21,822 bases of DNA from Akkermansia sp. (GCA_020047775.1 JAIFNK010000142.1:1-21822); one strand, 5' to 3'; shown: positions 1 to 7,646, numbered from the stretch's first letter. The notes: generated from the sequence alone by a model not told the origin. A program made the numbers and translations.

Positions 1-183
1 CGGGACGAAGGTGGGGGAGGTGAAAATGAATTCGAGGGATTCGATTTGTTCGAGTTCAGCCTTGAGGGCATCGAACGCGTAGATGGAAAAGCAGGACGCC
101 GCGATCTTGAGTTTCGCACCGGGCGTGACGGATTTCTTGAGATTGTCCCCGAGGAGATGGGTGATATTGTCGATGATTTCCAT
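1..183 (-). CDS. N-terminus of a PLD-like/helicase protein (partial, runs off left edge)
   Basis: The reverse strand reads ATG at 183-181 and stays open for 61 codons to the window edge. The protein begins MEIIDNITHLLGDNLK and continues with KLKIAASCFSIYAFDAL and then LEFIFTSPTFVP. From memory, this resembles the N-terminal phospholipase-D-like region of large (about 1000 aa) SNF2/DEAD helicase proteins often found beside restriction or defence genes. Neither the HKD motif nor any helicase motif lies within the visible part, so the assignment rests on the N-terminal pattern alone. No good Shine-Dalgarno site precedes the ATG. The strong family-like N-terminus is why I prefer this frame to the plus-strand alternatives here. 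Confidence 0.6.
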   Translation of the reverse strand, partial: MEIIDNITHLLGDNLKKSVTPGAKLKIAASCFSIYAFDALKAELEQIESLEFIFTSPTFVP

Positions 184-733
184 CAGGAAAAAGGTTGAGC
201 CATGCAGCTAGCAGGAAACAGGACGATTCAAACGGTTTGGGGGCTTAGTGAAAAGGCTCGTTTTTCACGATGTCTGCGTTGCGCTCTCAGTCGTCTCCGG
301 AACCGCAGCATGCGTTCGCGGAGTGACGGGGAAAGGCCGAGGCGAATTCTCCGACATTCCCGTCATCATGGGCGTGTGACCTCTGGCACAAGTACCTGTT
401 CATCGCGCACGGGCACCCATTCATCGCGTAACGGGGGTCCGTACATCGGGAACAGGCACTCGTTCCTCGCGTAACGGGGGGCCATACCTCGGGAACAGGC
501 ACCCGTTCCTCGCGTAACGGGGATCCGTACCTCGGGAACAGGCAGTGGAAACACGGGGCAACGGCCTCGGGATCGAGTTTTTTGAGCCCGTTCATCGCGC
601 ATCAAGACACCGCACCCGCAAACCAAAGGTCCGGCACCTCGCGGCGGGAGTGGCTCGCGGATCACTAAGGATCATTACCGTGGAAAGAACAATTCGCAAC
701 GATGATTACTGATTATGGAATCACGTTTTAATT
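184..733. other. Intergenic region without a supported gene
   Basis: This stretch separates the minus-strand helicase-like gene from the plus-strand toxin-antitoxin pair. Short open frames exist on both strands, but their translations (rich in Arg, Ser, Cys and Pro) look like read-through of repeats and not like protein. The only structure I see is the decayed tandem repeat at 399-545, with one more isolated repeat-like word (TTCATCGCGCAT) near 591. The last 70 bases are AT-rich and probably hold the promoter of the downstream pair. Confidence 0.6.
399..545. repeat. Decayed 43-bp tandem repeat built from two related half-units
   Basis: The repeat alternates a 22-base half (TTCCTCGCGTAACGGGG plus 5 bases) with a 21-base half (TACCTCGGGAACAGGCAC plus 3 bases). 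Half-units start at 399, 420, 442, 463, 485, 506 and 528, so the composite period is 43 bases (420, 463, 506). Copies in the middle are nearly identical, and the outer ones are diverged or partial. There are no unique spacers between units, so this is not a CRISPR array. The function is unknown. Confidence 0.8.
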
Positions 734-754
734 AAATTACCAAATGTGTAATTT
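734..754. promoter_or_regulatory. Inverted repeat, candidate operator of the toxin-antitoxin operon
   Basis: AAATTAC (734-740), a 7-base spacer and GTAATTT (748-754) form a perfect inverted repeat in an AT-rich patch just upstream of the HigB-like gene. Toxin-antitoxin operons are usually autoregulated by the antitoxin binding such a site. The repeat covers an in-frame upstream ATG at 744, which is one reason to prefer the internal start at 798 for the toxin. Confidence 0.45.
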
Positions 755-797
755 TAAGGTTGACGGGGTCCGATTGGTTCGGCAGAGTTCGGGCAAC

Positions 798-1118
798 ATG
801 ATTGTCACGGGATTCACCAAACAATTAGGGAGCGACGCGGAACAGAAATGCGCGGGGCGCTTTCTGGCATGGCTGGGCGAGGCAAGGAAGGGTCAGTGGA
901 AAAGCTGGCCGGAACTGCTGCGGCGCTTTCCGACCGCCCGTCGCATGGATGATCACGAGGCCCACTTTCCGCTGGCGGCGGATGGCACCGGAATCCGCGC
1001 GGCGGTGATTTTCAATCCCGGCGTGTTGCGCCTGCTGTGCATCGCCCCGGCCACGGCGGCTCGCCGCCAGATCCCTCTGTCCCATCCTCACAGCCAGCCA
1101 CAACCCCATGAATCCTAA
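798..1118 (+). CDS. HigB-like type II toxin (RelE-superfamily mRNA interferase family)
   Basis: The frame encodes 106 aa from ATG 798. An in-frame ATG at 744 would add 18 residues of non-coding-looking sequence overlapping a probable operator, so I reject it. Starting at 798, the block FLAWLGEARKGQWKSW followed by LLRRFPTARRMDDH falls where HigB-family proteins carry their L-R-A-W, W and F-P-x-A-x positions. Residues such as FPLAADGTGIRAAVIF match the family's central beta strands. The last ~25 residues (ARRQIPLSHPHSQPQPHES) do not match the usual HigB ending and may reflect a family variant or a small frameshift. The next gene starts 8 bases downstream, consistent with a toxin-first higBA layout. 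In this family the toxin cleaves mRNA at the ribosome. No clear Shine-Dalgarno site is visible. Confidence 0.65.
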   Translation: MIVTGFTKQLGSDAEQKCAGRFLAWLGEARKGQWKSWPELLRRFPTARRMDDHEAHFPLAADGTGIRAAVIFNPGVLRLLCIAPATAARRQIPLSHPHSQPQPHES

Positions 1119-1126
1119 TCCAAACT

Positions 1127-2353
1127 ATGAAACCAATCAAAACTCCCGAACAACACGCCGAAGCACTCTCCTGCCTCGACTCCCTGTTTTCGCGAGGTGA
1201 AAGCCTGACCCAGGAGCAAAGGGACGAACTGGAGATCCTCGCCACCCTGATCGAAAAATACGAGCGGGACACCTACCCCGTAGCATCCCCCACCCCGCTG
1301 GAAGCCATCAAGTTCCGCATGGAGCAGATGGGTTACAAACAGAAAGACCTGGCCGGACTGGTGGGCGGCGCGAGCCGGGCCTCCGAAATCATGACCGGCA
1401 AGCGCGGGCTCACCACCGAGATGATCCGCCGACTGCGGGACGAGTGGGGTATCCCCGCCGACTCTCTGCTCGGCGGTGCCACGCCCGACCCCGACCCATC
1501 CGCGCCGACTCCCGGCGCGGATGGCGCGTACGATCCCGACAACTACCCGCTGAAGCAGATGTACGGCCGCGGATATTTCCCGAAATATTCCAACGACTGG
1601 AAGGGCCACCGCAAGGATCCTGCAGGGCTGCTGCGGGACCTCTACCCACACGGCTCCGGAGTGCGGCGGGAACTGGCCCATTGTCGGCAAGGTGGCGGCG
1701 AAAACGCAAAGGCCAACCGGCACGCGCTGGACGCCTGGCAACACCGGGTGCTGGTGCGGGCGGCGGAAAAAAAGAACCTGCCCGCCTATGACCGTGCGGC
1801 GCTAGATGGGAATTTCCTGCGCTGGCTGGCCGGACTGAGCGTGCTGACGGATGGGCCGCGGCTGGCCTGCGAGGCGCTGGCGGAGAAGGGCATCGCCATG
1901 GTGATCGAGCCGCATCTCGAACAGACCTATCTGGACGGAGCCGCCCTGCTAGGCAGCGACGACCGGCCGGTGATCGGGCTCACCCTGCGGCACAACCGGC
2001 TGGACAATTTCTGGTTCACCCTCTTCCACGAAATCGGCCACGTGCTGTTCCACCTCTCGCCCGAGAATCCGGTAATTCTCGATGTGGACATCGACCGGAG
2101 GAAAACCGATGTGGTCGAGACCGAGGCAGACCGCTTCGCGCTGGACACGCTGATCCCACCGGGCGCGTGGGACGAGCAGGTGCGCCACCTGCACTTGGCC
2201 GCCGAAATCCGCGCCGCAGCCAAGCGGCTGTGCGTCCATCCGGCGGTGATCGCCGGTCGCCTGAGACGCGAGGCGAACGACTACCGCATGCACCGCACGC
2301 TGGTGGGCTACAACGAGGTAAAAACGGTCTTCGGCATCACGGAGGAAAACTAA
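1127..2353 (+). CDS. HTH antitoxin-like regulator fused to an ImmA/IrrE-type zinc metallopeptidase
   Basis: This is a 408-aa protein. Residues 1-50 resemble the N-terminal extension of HigA-type antitoxins. Residues ~55-108 form an XRE/HigA helix-turn-helix (YKQKDLAGLVG, then SEIMTGKRGLT). After a linker of about 100 residues, the C-terminal half is an ImmA/IrrE (peptidase M78) domain: the zinc motif HEIGH is at residues 301-305, and ETEADRFA at 331-338 supplies the expected third acidic ligand. It starts 8 bases after the HigB-like gene and is presumably co-transcribed with it. HigA antitoxins are usually about 100-120 aa. The fused peptidase suggests that repression or toxin neutralisation may be released by proteolysis, as with ImmA/ImmR systems; this is inference. 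HTH-ImmA fusions are well known, but their pairing with a HigB-like toxin is less usual. Confidence 0.85.
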   Translation: MKPIKTPEQHAEALSCLDSLFSRGESLTQEQRDELEILATLIEKYERDTYPVASPTPLEAIKFRMEQMGYKQKDLAGLVGGASRASEIMTGKRGLTTEMIRRLRDEWGIPADSLLGGATPDPDPSAPTPGADGAYDPDNYPLKQMYGRGYFPKYSNDWKGHRKDPAGLLRDLYPHGSGVRRELAHCRQGGGENAKANRHALDAWQHRVLVRAAEKKNLPAYDRAALDGNFLRWLAGLSVLTDGPRLACEALAEKGIAMVIEPHLEQTYLDGAALLGSDDRPVIGLTLRHNRLDNFWFTLFHEIGHVLFHLSPENPVILDVDIDRRKTDVVETEADRFALDTLIPPGAWDEQVRHLHLAAEIRAAAKRLCVHPAVIAGRLRREANDYRMHRTLVGYNEVKTVFGITEEN

Positions 2354-2358
2354 CGAAG

Positions 2359-2526
2359 ATGCACCACGCAACCTACGAACACAAACTTTTCGGACGGCTC
2401 GGGGAGCCGTCCCGATCCCTTTCCCAGGCGGAGGACTCCACGCAGACCTCCGGCTCCGAAAAAACGCCCGGCACGGCCCGACCGCGAGTGCGGATCCGGG
2501 AGCACCGTCCGGGCTTCACCGTTTAG
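2359..2526 (+). CDS. Possible small protein of 55 aa, uncharacterised
   Basis: ATG 2359 opens 5 bases after the stop of the ImmA-fusion gene. A GGAGG at 2341-2345, inside the end of that gene, lies 13 bases before it. The frame ends with TAG immediately before the ATG at 2527. The product is polar and rich in Ser, Arg, Pro and Thr, with no recognisable domain. Tight spacing on both sides is the only support for its being translated; it could equally be spacer within the transcript. Confidence 0.3.
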   Translation: MHHATYEHKLFGRLGEPSRSLSQAEDSTQTSGSEKTPGTARPRVRIREHRPGFTV

Positions 2527-2943
2527 ATGTATCTAATGATGGCTAACGCCCGTACATCCACCCAACGCCGCCGGCCTGGCAGAAAGGCCGAAGACATCCG
2601 TCTCGTGTGGAAGGAGCAAGCTCCGGAAGCCGTGTTTGCGGACAAACCCCTCGCTGAACTTGAAGCCTCGCTTGCGGAGCTCCAACAGTCCAACGAAGAA
2701 CTGAAGATCAAGGATCAAGCCCGCTCGGCCGCCGTAAAAACGCGCGACGACAAGGTGAAGTCCCTGGCCGCGCTATTGCGCAACGTCGTGAAGGGCGTGC
2801 AGTGCCACCCTGCCTACGGCGAGGACAGCCCGCTGTATCGCGCGATGGGCTACGTGCCATTCAGCGAACGCAAAACCGGCCTCATCCGGCGCCCGAAAGC
2901 GGGCACCGGTGGCGCTGCCGCAATTGAAAAAACCGTCGTCTGA
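2527..2943 (+). CDS. Conserved hypothetical protein of 138 aa (coiled coil plus basic C-terminal motif)
   Basis: The N-terminus is basic (STQRRRPGRKAEDIRLVWKE). Residues ~42-90 are a predicted coiled coil (LAELEASLAELQQSNEELK, then charged repeats). The C-terminal third carries YGEDSPLYRAMGYVPFSERK and TGLIRR. From memory, small proteins ending in an LYRAMGY...SERKSGLTRK-like motif recur in Verrucomicrobia and Planctomycetes without a known function. Start choice is open: ATGs at 2527, 2536 and 2539 are in frame and none has a clear ribosome binding site; 2539 (MANARTSTQ) looks the most protein-like N-terminus. An intrinsic terminator lies 48 bases downstream, so this is probably the last gene of the unit that begins with the HigB-like toxin. 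Confidence 0.7.
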   Translation: MYLMMANARTSTQRRRPGRKAEDIRLVWKEQAPEAVFADKPLAELEASLAELQQSNEELKIKDQARSAAVKTRDDKVKSLAALLRNVVKGVQCHPAYGEDSPLYRAMGYVPFSERKTGLIRRPKAGTGGAAAIEKTVV

Positions 2944-2990
2944 TTCGCTCCTGGCAGAGTAAGAAATCAGAACGACGGCTTGAGAACCCA

Positions 2991-3021
2991 ACCACCGGTC
3001 CGCAAGGGCCGGTGGTTTTTT
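2991..3021 (+). terminator. Rho-independent terminator
   Basis: ACCACCGGTCC (2991-3001), loop GCAA and GGGCCGGTGGT (3006-3016) form an 11-bp stem with one T-G wobble pair, running straight into a T tract (to 3021). It ends the plus-strand unit 798-2943. Confidence 0.85.
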
Positions 3022-3197
3022 GTTCGACGGCAAGATAGGCACGGTCCCACGAAAATGCCAAGGAAAGGATTTCCAGATTTGCGACCACCCTTGATCCGCC
3101 GCATTCGCTATTCCGCCACGTCACCACCCTGGAGAACGCGTTTGTGGCGCTCACGCGGCAGGACTGACAAAGGGAATGAACGCCTCGTCCCCTCCCC

Positions 3198-3881
3198 CTA
3201 TTTTTCAGACTCCACCATCCCCCGGTAGCGCCAGGGCGCGTAACCGAGCTTGCGTAATTTCCCCACGTCGAGGCCGCAGGCGCTGACTCTCCACACCGGA
3301 AACGGCCCGGCCTCATACGCCGCGATTTCCTTGCCGGGCACCTTCCACGCCACGAACAGCACGACGTGCCGGTCATTGAGCAGGATATCGCCCGGATGCA
3401 GGTCGTCCCACGACGCGAGGGGATCGCAGATTCCGGGCAGCTCGCGGGTGGAATACGGGCGCTTGAGATTCCAGCAGCGCGAGACGAATCCCGAGCAGTC
3501 GATGCCGCACGACTCGGCGCTGACCCCGGCATCTCCGAGCGCGCGTTTCGCCGGATCCGCGATGTCGCCCGCCTTCTTCCCGGCGGCGATTTTTTCCAAA
3601 AACGATTCCGGCGTGTCGAAGCCGCCCCACTGATAGGGCATGCTTCGCGCGGGCACGCCCGGCTGCCACCACCCACGGCGGTCGCCGGATTTCATGAGTG
3701 TCCGGTCCGGGGTCTTCACCACGATCCCTTTCGAATCCGGCCCGTGCCGGACATGCCGCTCCTCCGGCATCCATTGCACCCGGGTGTAGCGATAGGCGGT
3801 GGCGATCGCCTCGTCCGGCGTGACCCGCGGCGCGCAGGAAGCGCAGAGAAGGGAAATCAAAATCAGCTGGAAAATTTTCAC
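3198..3881 (-). CDS. NlpC/P60-like putative cysteine peptidase lipoprotein
   Basis: From a GTG start at 3881-3879 the protein is 227 aa and begins with a compact lipoprotein signal: basic K2, a hydrophobic run FQLILISLL and a lipobox ending at Cys16 (LCASC). The longer open frame upstream would bury this signal and run towards the divergent potA, so the GTG is preferred. The mature part has the NlpC/P60-type Cys motif GIDCSGFVSRCW (Cys129) and, after HPGDILL, a candidate catalytic His in RHVVLFVAW (His172). Such enzymes cleave peptidoglycan stem peptides or related amide bonds at the cell envelope. The precise substrate cannot be read from the sequence. The gene stands alone, divergent from potA. 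About 175 bases of featureless sequence (3022-3197) separate it from the terminator. Confidence 0.75.
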   Translation of the reverse strand: MKIFQLILISLLCASCAPRVTPDEAIATAYRYTRVQWMPEERHVRHGPDSKGIVVKTPDRTLMKSGDRRGWWQPGVPARSMPYQWGGFDTPESFLEKIAAGKKAGDIADPAKRALGDAGVSAESCGIDCSGFVSRCWNLKRPYSTRELPGICDPLASWDDLHPGDILLNDRHVVLFVAWKVPGKEIAAYEAGPFPVWRVSACGLDVGKLRKLGYAPWRYRGMVESEK

Positions 3882-3985
3882 GCGCCCGAGGATTAACAAT
3901 CCGCCGCGGGAACGGTCACGGAGAAAATGGCCGATCCGGCAGCTTGATCTTTCCCCCCAAGCCCGCAAGCTCCCGCACCCAGACC

Positions 3986-5122
3986 ATGCACGGCACGTTG
4001 CGATTTGAAAATGTCACCAAGCGCTTCGGCAACTTCACCGCAGTCGATTGCGTGACGCTGGAAGTCGAGCACGGCAAGGTGTTCTCCCTGCTAGGCCCGT
4101 CCGGCTGCGGAAAAACCACCTTGCTGCGGATGGCCGCCGGATTTGAGACACCGGACGAGGGCCGGGTCCTGCTCGATGGCCGCGACATCACCGGACTTCC
4201 GCCCGAGCAACGCCCGGTCAACACGGTGTTCCAGAACTACGCGCTCTTCCCGCATCTCAGCGTGCGGGACAACATCGGCTTCGGGCTGAAAATCGCGAAA
4301 CTTCCCAAAGCGGAAATCACCCGCCAGGTGGACCGGATGCTGGAACTGGTGGATCTAACGTCGCACGCCGACAAGATGCCGGCCAAACTCTCCGGCGGAC
4401 AGAAACAACGCGTCGGCATCGCCCGCGCACTGGCTAACAAACCGCGCGTCCTCCTGCTGGACGAGCCGCTCGCCGCGCTCGACCTGAAGCTCCGCCAGCG
4501 CTTGCTCGTCGAGCTGGATGCGATCCATGACGAGGTCGGCGTCACCTTCCTTTACGTCACCCACGACCAGGGCGAGGCGATGTCGATTTCCGACACCATC
4601 GCGGTGATGAACCAAGGCCGCATCGAGCAGACCGGCAAGCCCGTCGAGATTTACGAAACGCCGCGCACCTCCTTCGTCGCGGCATTCATCGGCGACACGA
4701 ATTTCCTCGAAGGCCGCGTCACGGAATCCCTCGGCGAGCGCTTCTCCCGCGCGGAGATCCCCGGACTCGGCGCGGTGACGATCGACAACGACAAACCGGT
4801 GCGCCCCGGCGACCGGATCCATCTGTCACTGCGCCCGGAAAAACTGATGGTCTCCCGCGAAAAGCCGGCGAACGGCCCCTGGGACAACTCGGTGCCCGGC
4901 ACCGTGGAGGACATCATCTACTTCGGCTCACACACCCGCTACTGGGTCCGCTGCGGCGGCTACCGGATCTGCGCCGAGCAACAACACCGCACCTTCCCGC
5001 TCGACGAAACCGCCCCGAGCTGGGGCGACCCGGTGTGGCTGCGCTGGCACGCGAACGACGGGTTTTTGCTAGAGCAATACCGCGAGGAGGACGAGGAGCT
5101 GCTGACGCTGCCGGAGGAGTGA
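3986..5122 (+). CDS. potA: ABC transporter ATP-binding protein, PotA-type (spermidine/putrescine or related)
   Basis: The protein is 378 aa from ATG 3986; an in-frame TTG at 3944 would only add a non-conserved 14-residue tail. Walker A is GPSGCGKTT at residues 37-45. The Q-loop region reads NTVFQNYALFPHLSV, the signature is LSGGQKQR, Walker B is VLLLDEP, and the H-loop is YVTHDQGEAM. After the ATPase domain, a TOBE-type C-terminal region (from about residue 245, containing RPGDRIHLSLRPEKL) is present. This arrangement fits the CUT1/PotA/FbpC class. PotA is my best match from NTVFQNYALFPHL and the overall length, but the substrate is not fixed because no permease or binding-protein genes (potB, potC, potD) are adjacent. 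It is divergent from the lipoprotein gene and convergent with the ABC-F gene. Confidence 0.85.
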   Translation: MHGTLRFENVTKRFGNFTAVDCVTLEVEHGKVFSLLGPSGCGKTTLLRMAAGFETPDEGRVLLDGRDITGLPPEQRPVNTVFQNYALFPHLSVRDNIGFGLKIAKLPKAEITRQVDRMLELVDLTSHADKMPAKLSGGQKQRVGIARALANKPRVLLLDEPLAALDLKLRQRLLVELDAIHDEVGVTFLYVTHDQGEAMSISDTIAVMNQGRIEQTGKPVEIYETPRTSFVAAFIGDTNFLEGRVTESLGERFSRAEIPGLGAVTIDNDKPVRPGDRIHLSLRPEKLMVSREKPANGPWDNSVPGTVEDIIYFGSHTRYWVRCGGYRICAEQQHRTFPLDETAPSWGDPVWLRWHANDGFLLEQYREEDEELLTLPEE

Positions 5123-5144
5123 GTGGAGCGCGGAATTTATTCCG

Positions 5145-5464
5145 ATGCCTTTAAGGATTGGATAGAATTTCGGTCGATTTCCTTATCCCGGCAGGGATTG
5201 CAGCGGATAGCCCGGGGTCGAGGAGCGGTAGCGACGACTACCCCGGGTCTCGGTTTTCAAAGATTCGCACCCTGAAAGGCGTGCCAGAAGGGCTCGATGC
5301 ACCACGGACATCCGCTACTTCTGCGACCCACTACCGGGGTCGAATTCTTCTATTTCCTCGTTTCCCCGGGTGTTCGTCGCTGTCGCTCCTCGACCCGGGG
5401 CTACAATCCGTGATCCCTGCCGGGATCAAGAAGCGAAGTGCAAGGATCCAATCCTTAAAGGCAT
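5145..5464. repeat. Long inverted-repeat element (~320 bp) with 19-bp perfect ends
   Basis: The ends are perfect 19-bp inverted repeats (5145-5163 and 5446-5464; outer words ATGCCTTTAAGGATTGGAT and its complement). A second pair of 61-base arms (5187-5247 and 5364-5424) is about three-quarters complementary, including GAGGAGCGGTAGCGACGA against TCGTCGCTGTCGCTCCTC. About 115 bases lie in the loop. No transposase is inside and I see no clear target-site duplication. The element sits between two convergent genes (potA and ABC-F), so it could act as a bidirectional terminator or be a MITE/REP-like repeat. The open frames crossing it are products of the repeat and not real genes. The remaining bases to 5587 hold only a short hairpin, GGGCCTTTGGCCC at 5528-5540. 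Confidence 0.8.
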
Positions 5465-5587
5465 TGGCCTTCCGCCCTCGTCATCGTGTGGTTGCGACCA
5501 CCCGGCCCGCCGGGCTGGCATGGTGCCGGGCCTTTGGCCCTCAAGAGCGCCATCTCATTTTCCGACACACCTTCTCAATTCCAACCA

Positions 5588-7591
5588 TCAGGCTTCGATC
5601 CCGAGCTTCGTGCGAAGGCGTTCGATCTCCTCGGACAGCGCGCCCCAGCGGGTGTAGCTGACTTCCAGCGATTTCGCGAGTTTGTCCACGGCGTTGGTGA
5701 CCTCGCGGAGTTTGCCGGAATTGTTGCTTACTTCCTCGCTGGAGAGTTGCTGGGTGAGGGTCGCTTGCGCGCCTTCAAGCTCGGCGATTTTCGCTTCGAG
5801 CGCGGTGAATTCGGTTTCCAGCGGCTTGAGGACCTTGGAGCGGATTTCGCGCTGCTCGGCCTCGATCCGGCGTTGTTCCTTGCGATTCACGCCGGGGACG
5901 GATTGCCGGGACGAGCCGTTGGCCGACGCGGCGCTGCCGAGCGTGGTGAGGCGCGGGGCGATGCCCTTTTTCGCGGCCTCGTCCTCGGCGGACTTTTCCA
6001 AGTAGTAGGTGATGTTTCCGGCGTAGAGTGTCGGTTGCTCGCCGGGGCGGAATTCGAGGGTCTTGGTGACGAGGGCGTCGAGGAACTGCCGGTTGTGGGA
6101 AACGATCATCACGCTGCCGGGGTAGTCGATGAGCGCGCGCTGGAGCACGTCCTGCGATTGCATGTCGAGGTGGTTCGTCGGCTCGTCGAGGATGAGGAAA
6201 TTCGCGGGACGCAGCAGCATGCAGACCAGCGCGACGCGCGAACGCTCGCCGCCGGAGAGGACGCCGATTTTCTTAAAAACATCGTCGCCGCGGAAAAGGA
6301 AGCAGCCGAGCAGGTTCCGGGCGTGCGGCATGGCCTCGCGGGAGGCGGCGGCCTCGACGGTTTCGAGCACGGTGAGCTCCGGGTCGAGCTCGTCGGCGTG
6401 GTTCTGGGAGAAAAACGAGGTGGCCACCTTGTGGCCGAAGGTGTGGGTGCCGGCGTCGGGTTCCTCCTGCGCGGTGATCATCCGGCAGAAGGTGGATTTG
6501 CCCGCGCCGTTCGGGCCGACGATGGCGAATTTCTCGCCCTTGTTGATTTCGAAATCGAAGCCGCTGAAGATGTTGAGCGCGCCGTAGGATTTCGCCACGC
6601 CGTCGAGTTTTGCCACGGTGTGGCCGGAGTTCGGCGGTGGTGGGAATTTGAAATTCATCACCGCGTCGTCGCGCTCGGGCTGCGGGATGCGCTCGATTTT
6701 CGCGAGCATCTTGATGCGCGATTGCACGAGCGTCGCCTTGTTCGCCGAGGCACGGAAGCGGTCGATGAAACGCTGGATTTCGCCGATCTCGCGTTGTTGG
6801 GCTTCGTATTGTTTGAGCTGGATTTCCTTCCGCAGCACCGACTCGCGTTCGAAGTAGGAGAAATTCCCCGCATACTCCTCGGCCCGGCCGTTCGCGAAGG
6901 CGATGGTGCGGGTGCAGAGCGTGTCGAGCAGCGCGCGGTCGTGGGAAATGAGCAGGATCGCACCGGGGTAGTTGATCAGGTATTGCTCGACCCAGATCTG
7001 GGTGCCGATGTCCAAATGGTTCGTCGGTTCATCGAGCAGCAGGACTTCCGGCTCCTGGAGGAACAGCTTCGCCATCGCGATCCGCATCTGCCAGCCGCCG
7101 GAGAATTCCGAGCAATCGCGGGTGAAATCCTTGGCTTGGAAACCGAGGCCTTTCAGCACCGATTCGATCCGCGGCTTCATGCGGGCCGGGTCGGTGGCGT
7201 CGAGCAACAGCTCCAGCTCGCCGATTTCCTCGAGTAAATCGCCGTAGGGTGAAGAGCGGGGATCGAGCTTGGTGAGTTCGTTGGAAAGCCGGTCAATTTT
7301 CTCGCTGAGCGCCATCGTTTCGCCGAACGCGGACTCGGTTTCCTGCCACAGCGTGCGGCCTTTCACGTGAATCCCTTCCTGCGGCAGGTAGCCGATGCGC
7401 GTCCCTTTCGGCGCGTGGATCTGGCCGGAGGTTGGCCGGATCAGTCCCGCCACGCATTTCATGAGCGTGGACTTGCCCGCACCGTTGTGACCGGCGAAGG
7501 CGATGCGCTCGCGCGGCTGGACGGAAAAGGCAAGGTCGTTGAAGAGGACGCGGGCGCCGAATTCAACGCGGAGTGACTGGACGGAAATCAT
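5588..7591 (-). CDS. ABC-F family ATPase (ribosome-associated type), two ABC domains plus C-terminal coiled coil
   Basis: The protein is 667 aa from ATG 7591 (MISVQSLRVEFG); an upstream in-frame GTG at 7609 adds only six residues. Two full nucleotide-binding domains are present. The first has Walker A GHNGAGKS (residues 34-41), signature FSGGWQMR and Walker B LLLDEPTNHLD. The second has GPNGAGKS, LSGGERSR and LILDEPTNHLD. The linker between them is the basic helical P-site tRNA interaction region (IGEIQRFIDRFRASANKA). The last ~110 residues are a charged coiled coil. There are no membrane segments, so this is not a transporter. Known ABC-F proteins act on stalled or antibiotic-bound ribosomes; which subfamily this belongs to (Uup, YheS, EttA or a resistance type) cannot be set by eye. 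It lies 55 bases downstream of the VapC gene on the same strand. Confidence 0.93.
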   Translation of the reverse strand: MISVQSLRVEFGARVLFNDLAFSVQPRERIAFAGHNGAGKSTLMKCVAGLIRPTSGQIHAPKGTRIGYLPQEGIHVKGRTLWQETESAFGETMALSEKIDRLSNELTKLDPRSSPYGDLLEEIGELELLLDATDPARMKPRIESVLKGLGFQAKDFTRDCSEFSGGWQMRIAMAKLFLQEPEVLLLDEPTNHLDIGTQIWVEQYLINYPGAILLISHDRALLDTLCTRTIAFANGRAEEYAGNFSYFERESVLRKEIQLKQYEAQQREIGEIQRFIDRFRASANKATLVQSRIKMLAKIERIPQPERDDAVMNFKFPPPPNSGHTVAKLDGVAKSYGALNIFSGFDFEINKGEKFAIVGPNGAGKSTFCRMITAQEEPDAGTHTFGHKVATSFFSQNHADELDPELTVLETVEAAASREAMPHARNLLGCFLFRGDDVFKKIGVLSGGERSRVALVCMLLRPANFLILDEPTNHLDMQSQDVLQRALIDYPGSVMIVSHNRQFLDALVTKTLEFRPGEQPTLYAGNITYYLEKSAEDEAAKKGIAPRLTTLGSAASANGSSRQSVPGVNRKEQRRIEAEQREIRSKVLKPLETEFTALEAKIAELEGAQATLTQQLSSEEVSNNSGKLREVTNAVDKLAKSLEVSYTRWGALSEEIERLRTKLGIEA

Positions 7592-7646
7592 CGGAGGCGG
7601 AAGATGCACGCCACGGGCGCGGGGTCAAGCCCCAGGGGGAGTGGGA

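Noticed and set aside
399..545. Possible CRISPR array
   Set aside because: Repeat units are contiguous 21/22-base halves with no unique spacers, and no cas genes are in the window.
744..797. Upstream ATG at 744 as the start of the HigB-like toxin
   Set aside because: It lies inside a perfect inverted repeat that is likely the operator, and the extra 18 residues have no HigB similarity; starting at 798 gives the usual length before the conserved L-A-W block.
5131..5144. CGGAAT-TT-ATTCCG hairpin after potA as a terminator
   Set aside because: The stem is only 6 bp and no T tract follows; it may be incidental to the adjacent repeat element.
5158..5661. Plus-strand open frame of 167 codons across the inverted repeat
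   Set aside because: It translates both arms of the repeat element, so its sequence reflects the repeat and not a protein.
5486..7237. 583-codon plus-strand open frame antisense to the ABC-F gene
   Set aside because: It is a GC-rich mirror of the real minus-strand ABC-F gene, which has all expected motifs; the antisense translation matches no family I recognise.
7620..7635. GGGGTCAAGCCCC near the ABC-F start as a fourth folD-end copy
   Set aside because: It shares only the 9-mer TCAAGCCCC with the folD stop region; nothing on either side matches. It is better seen as a short chance hairpin.
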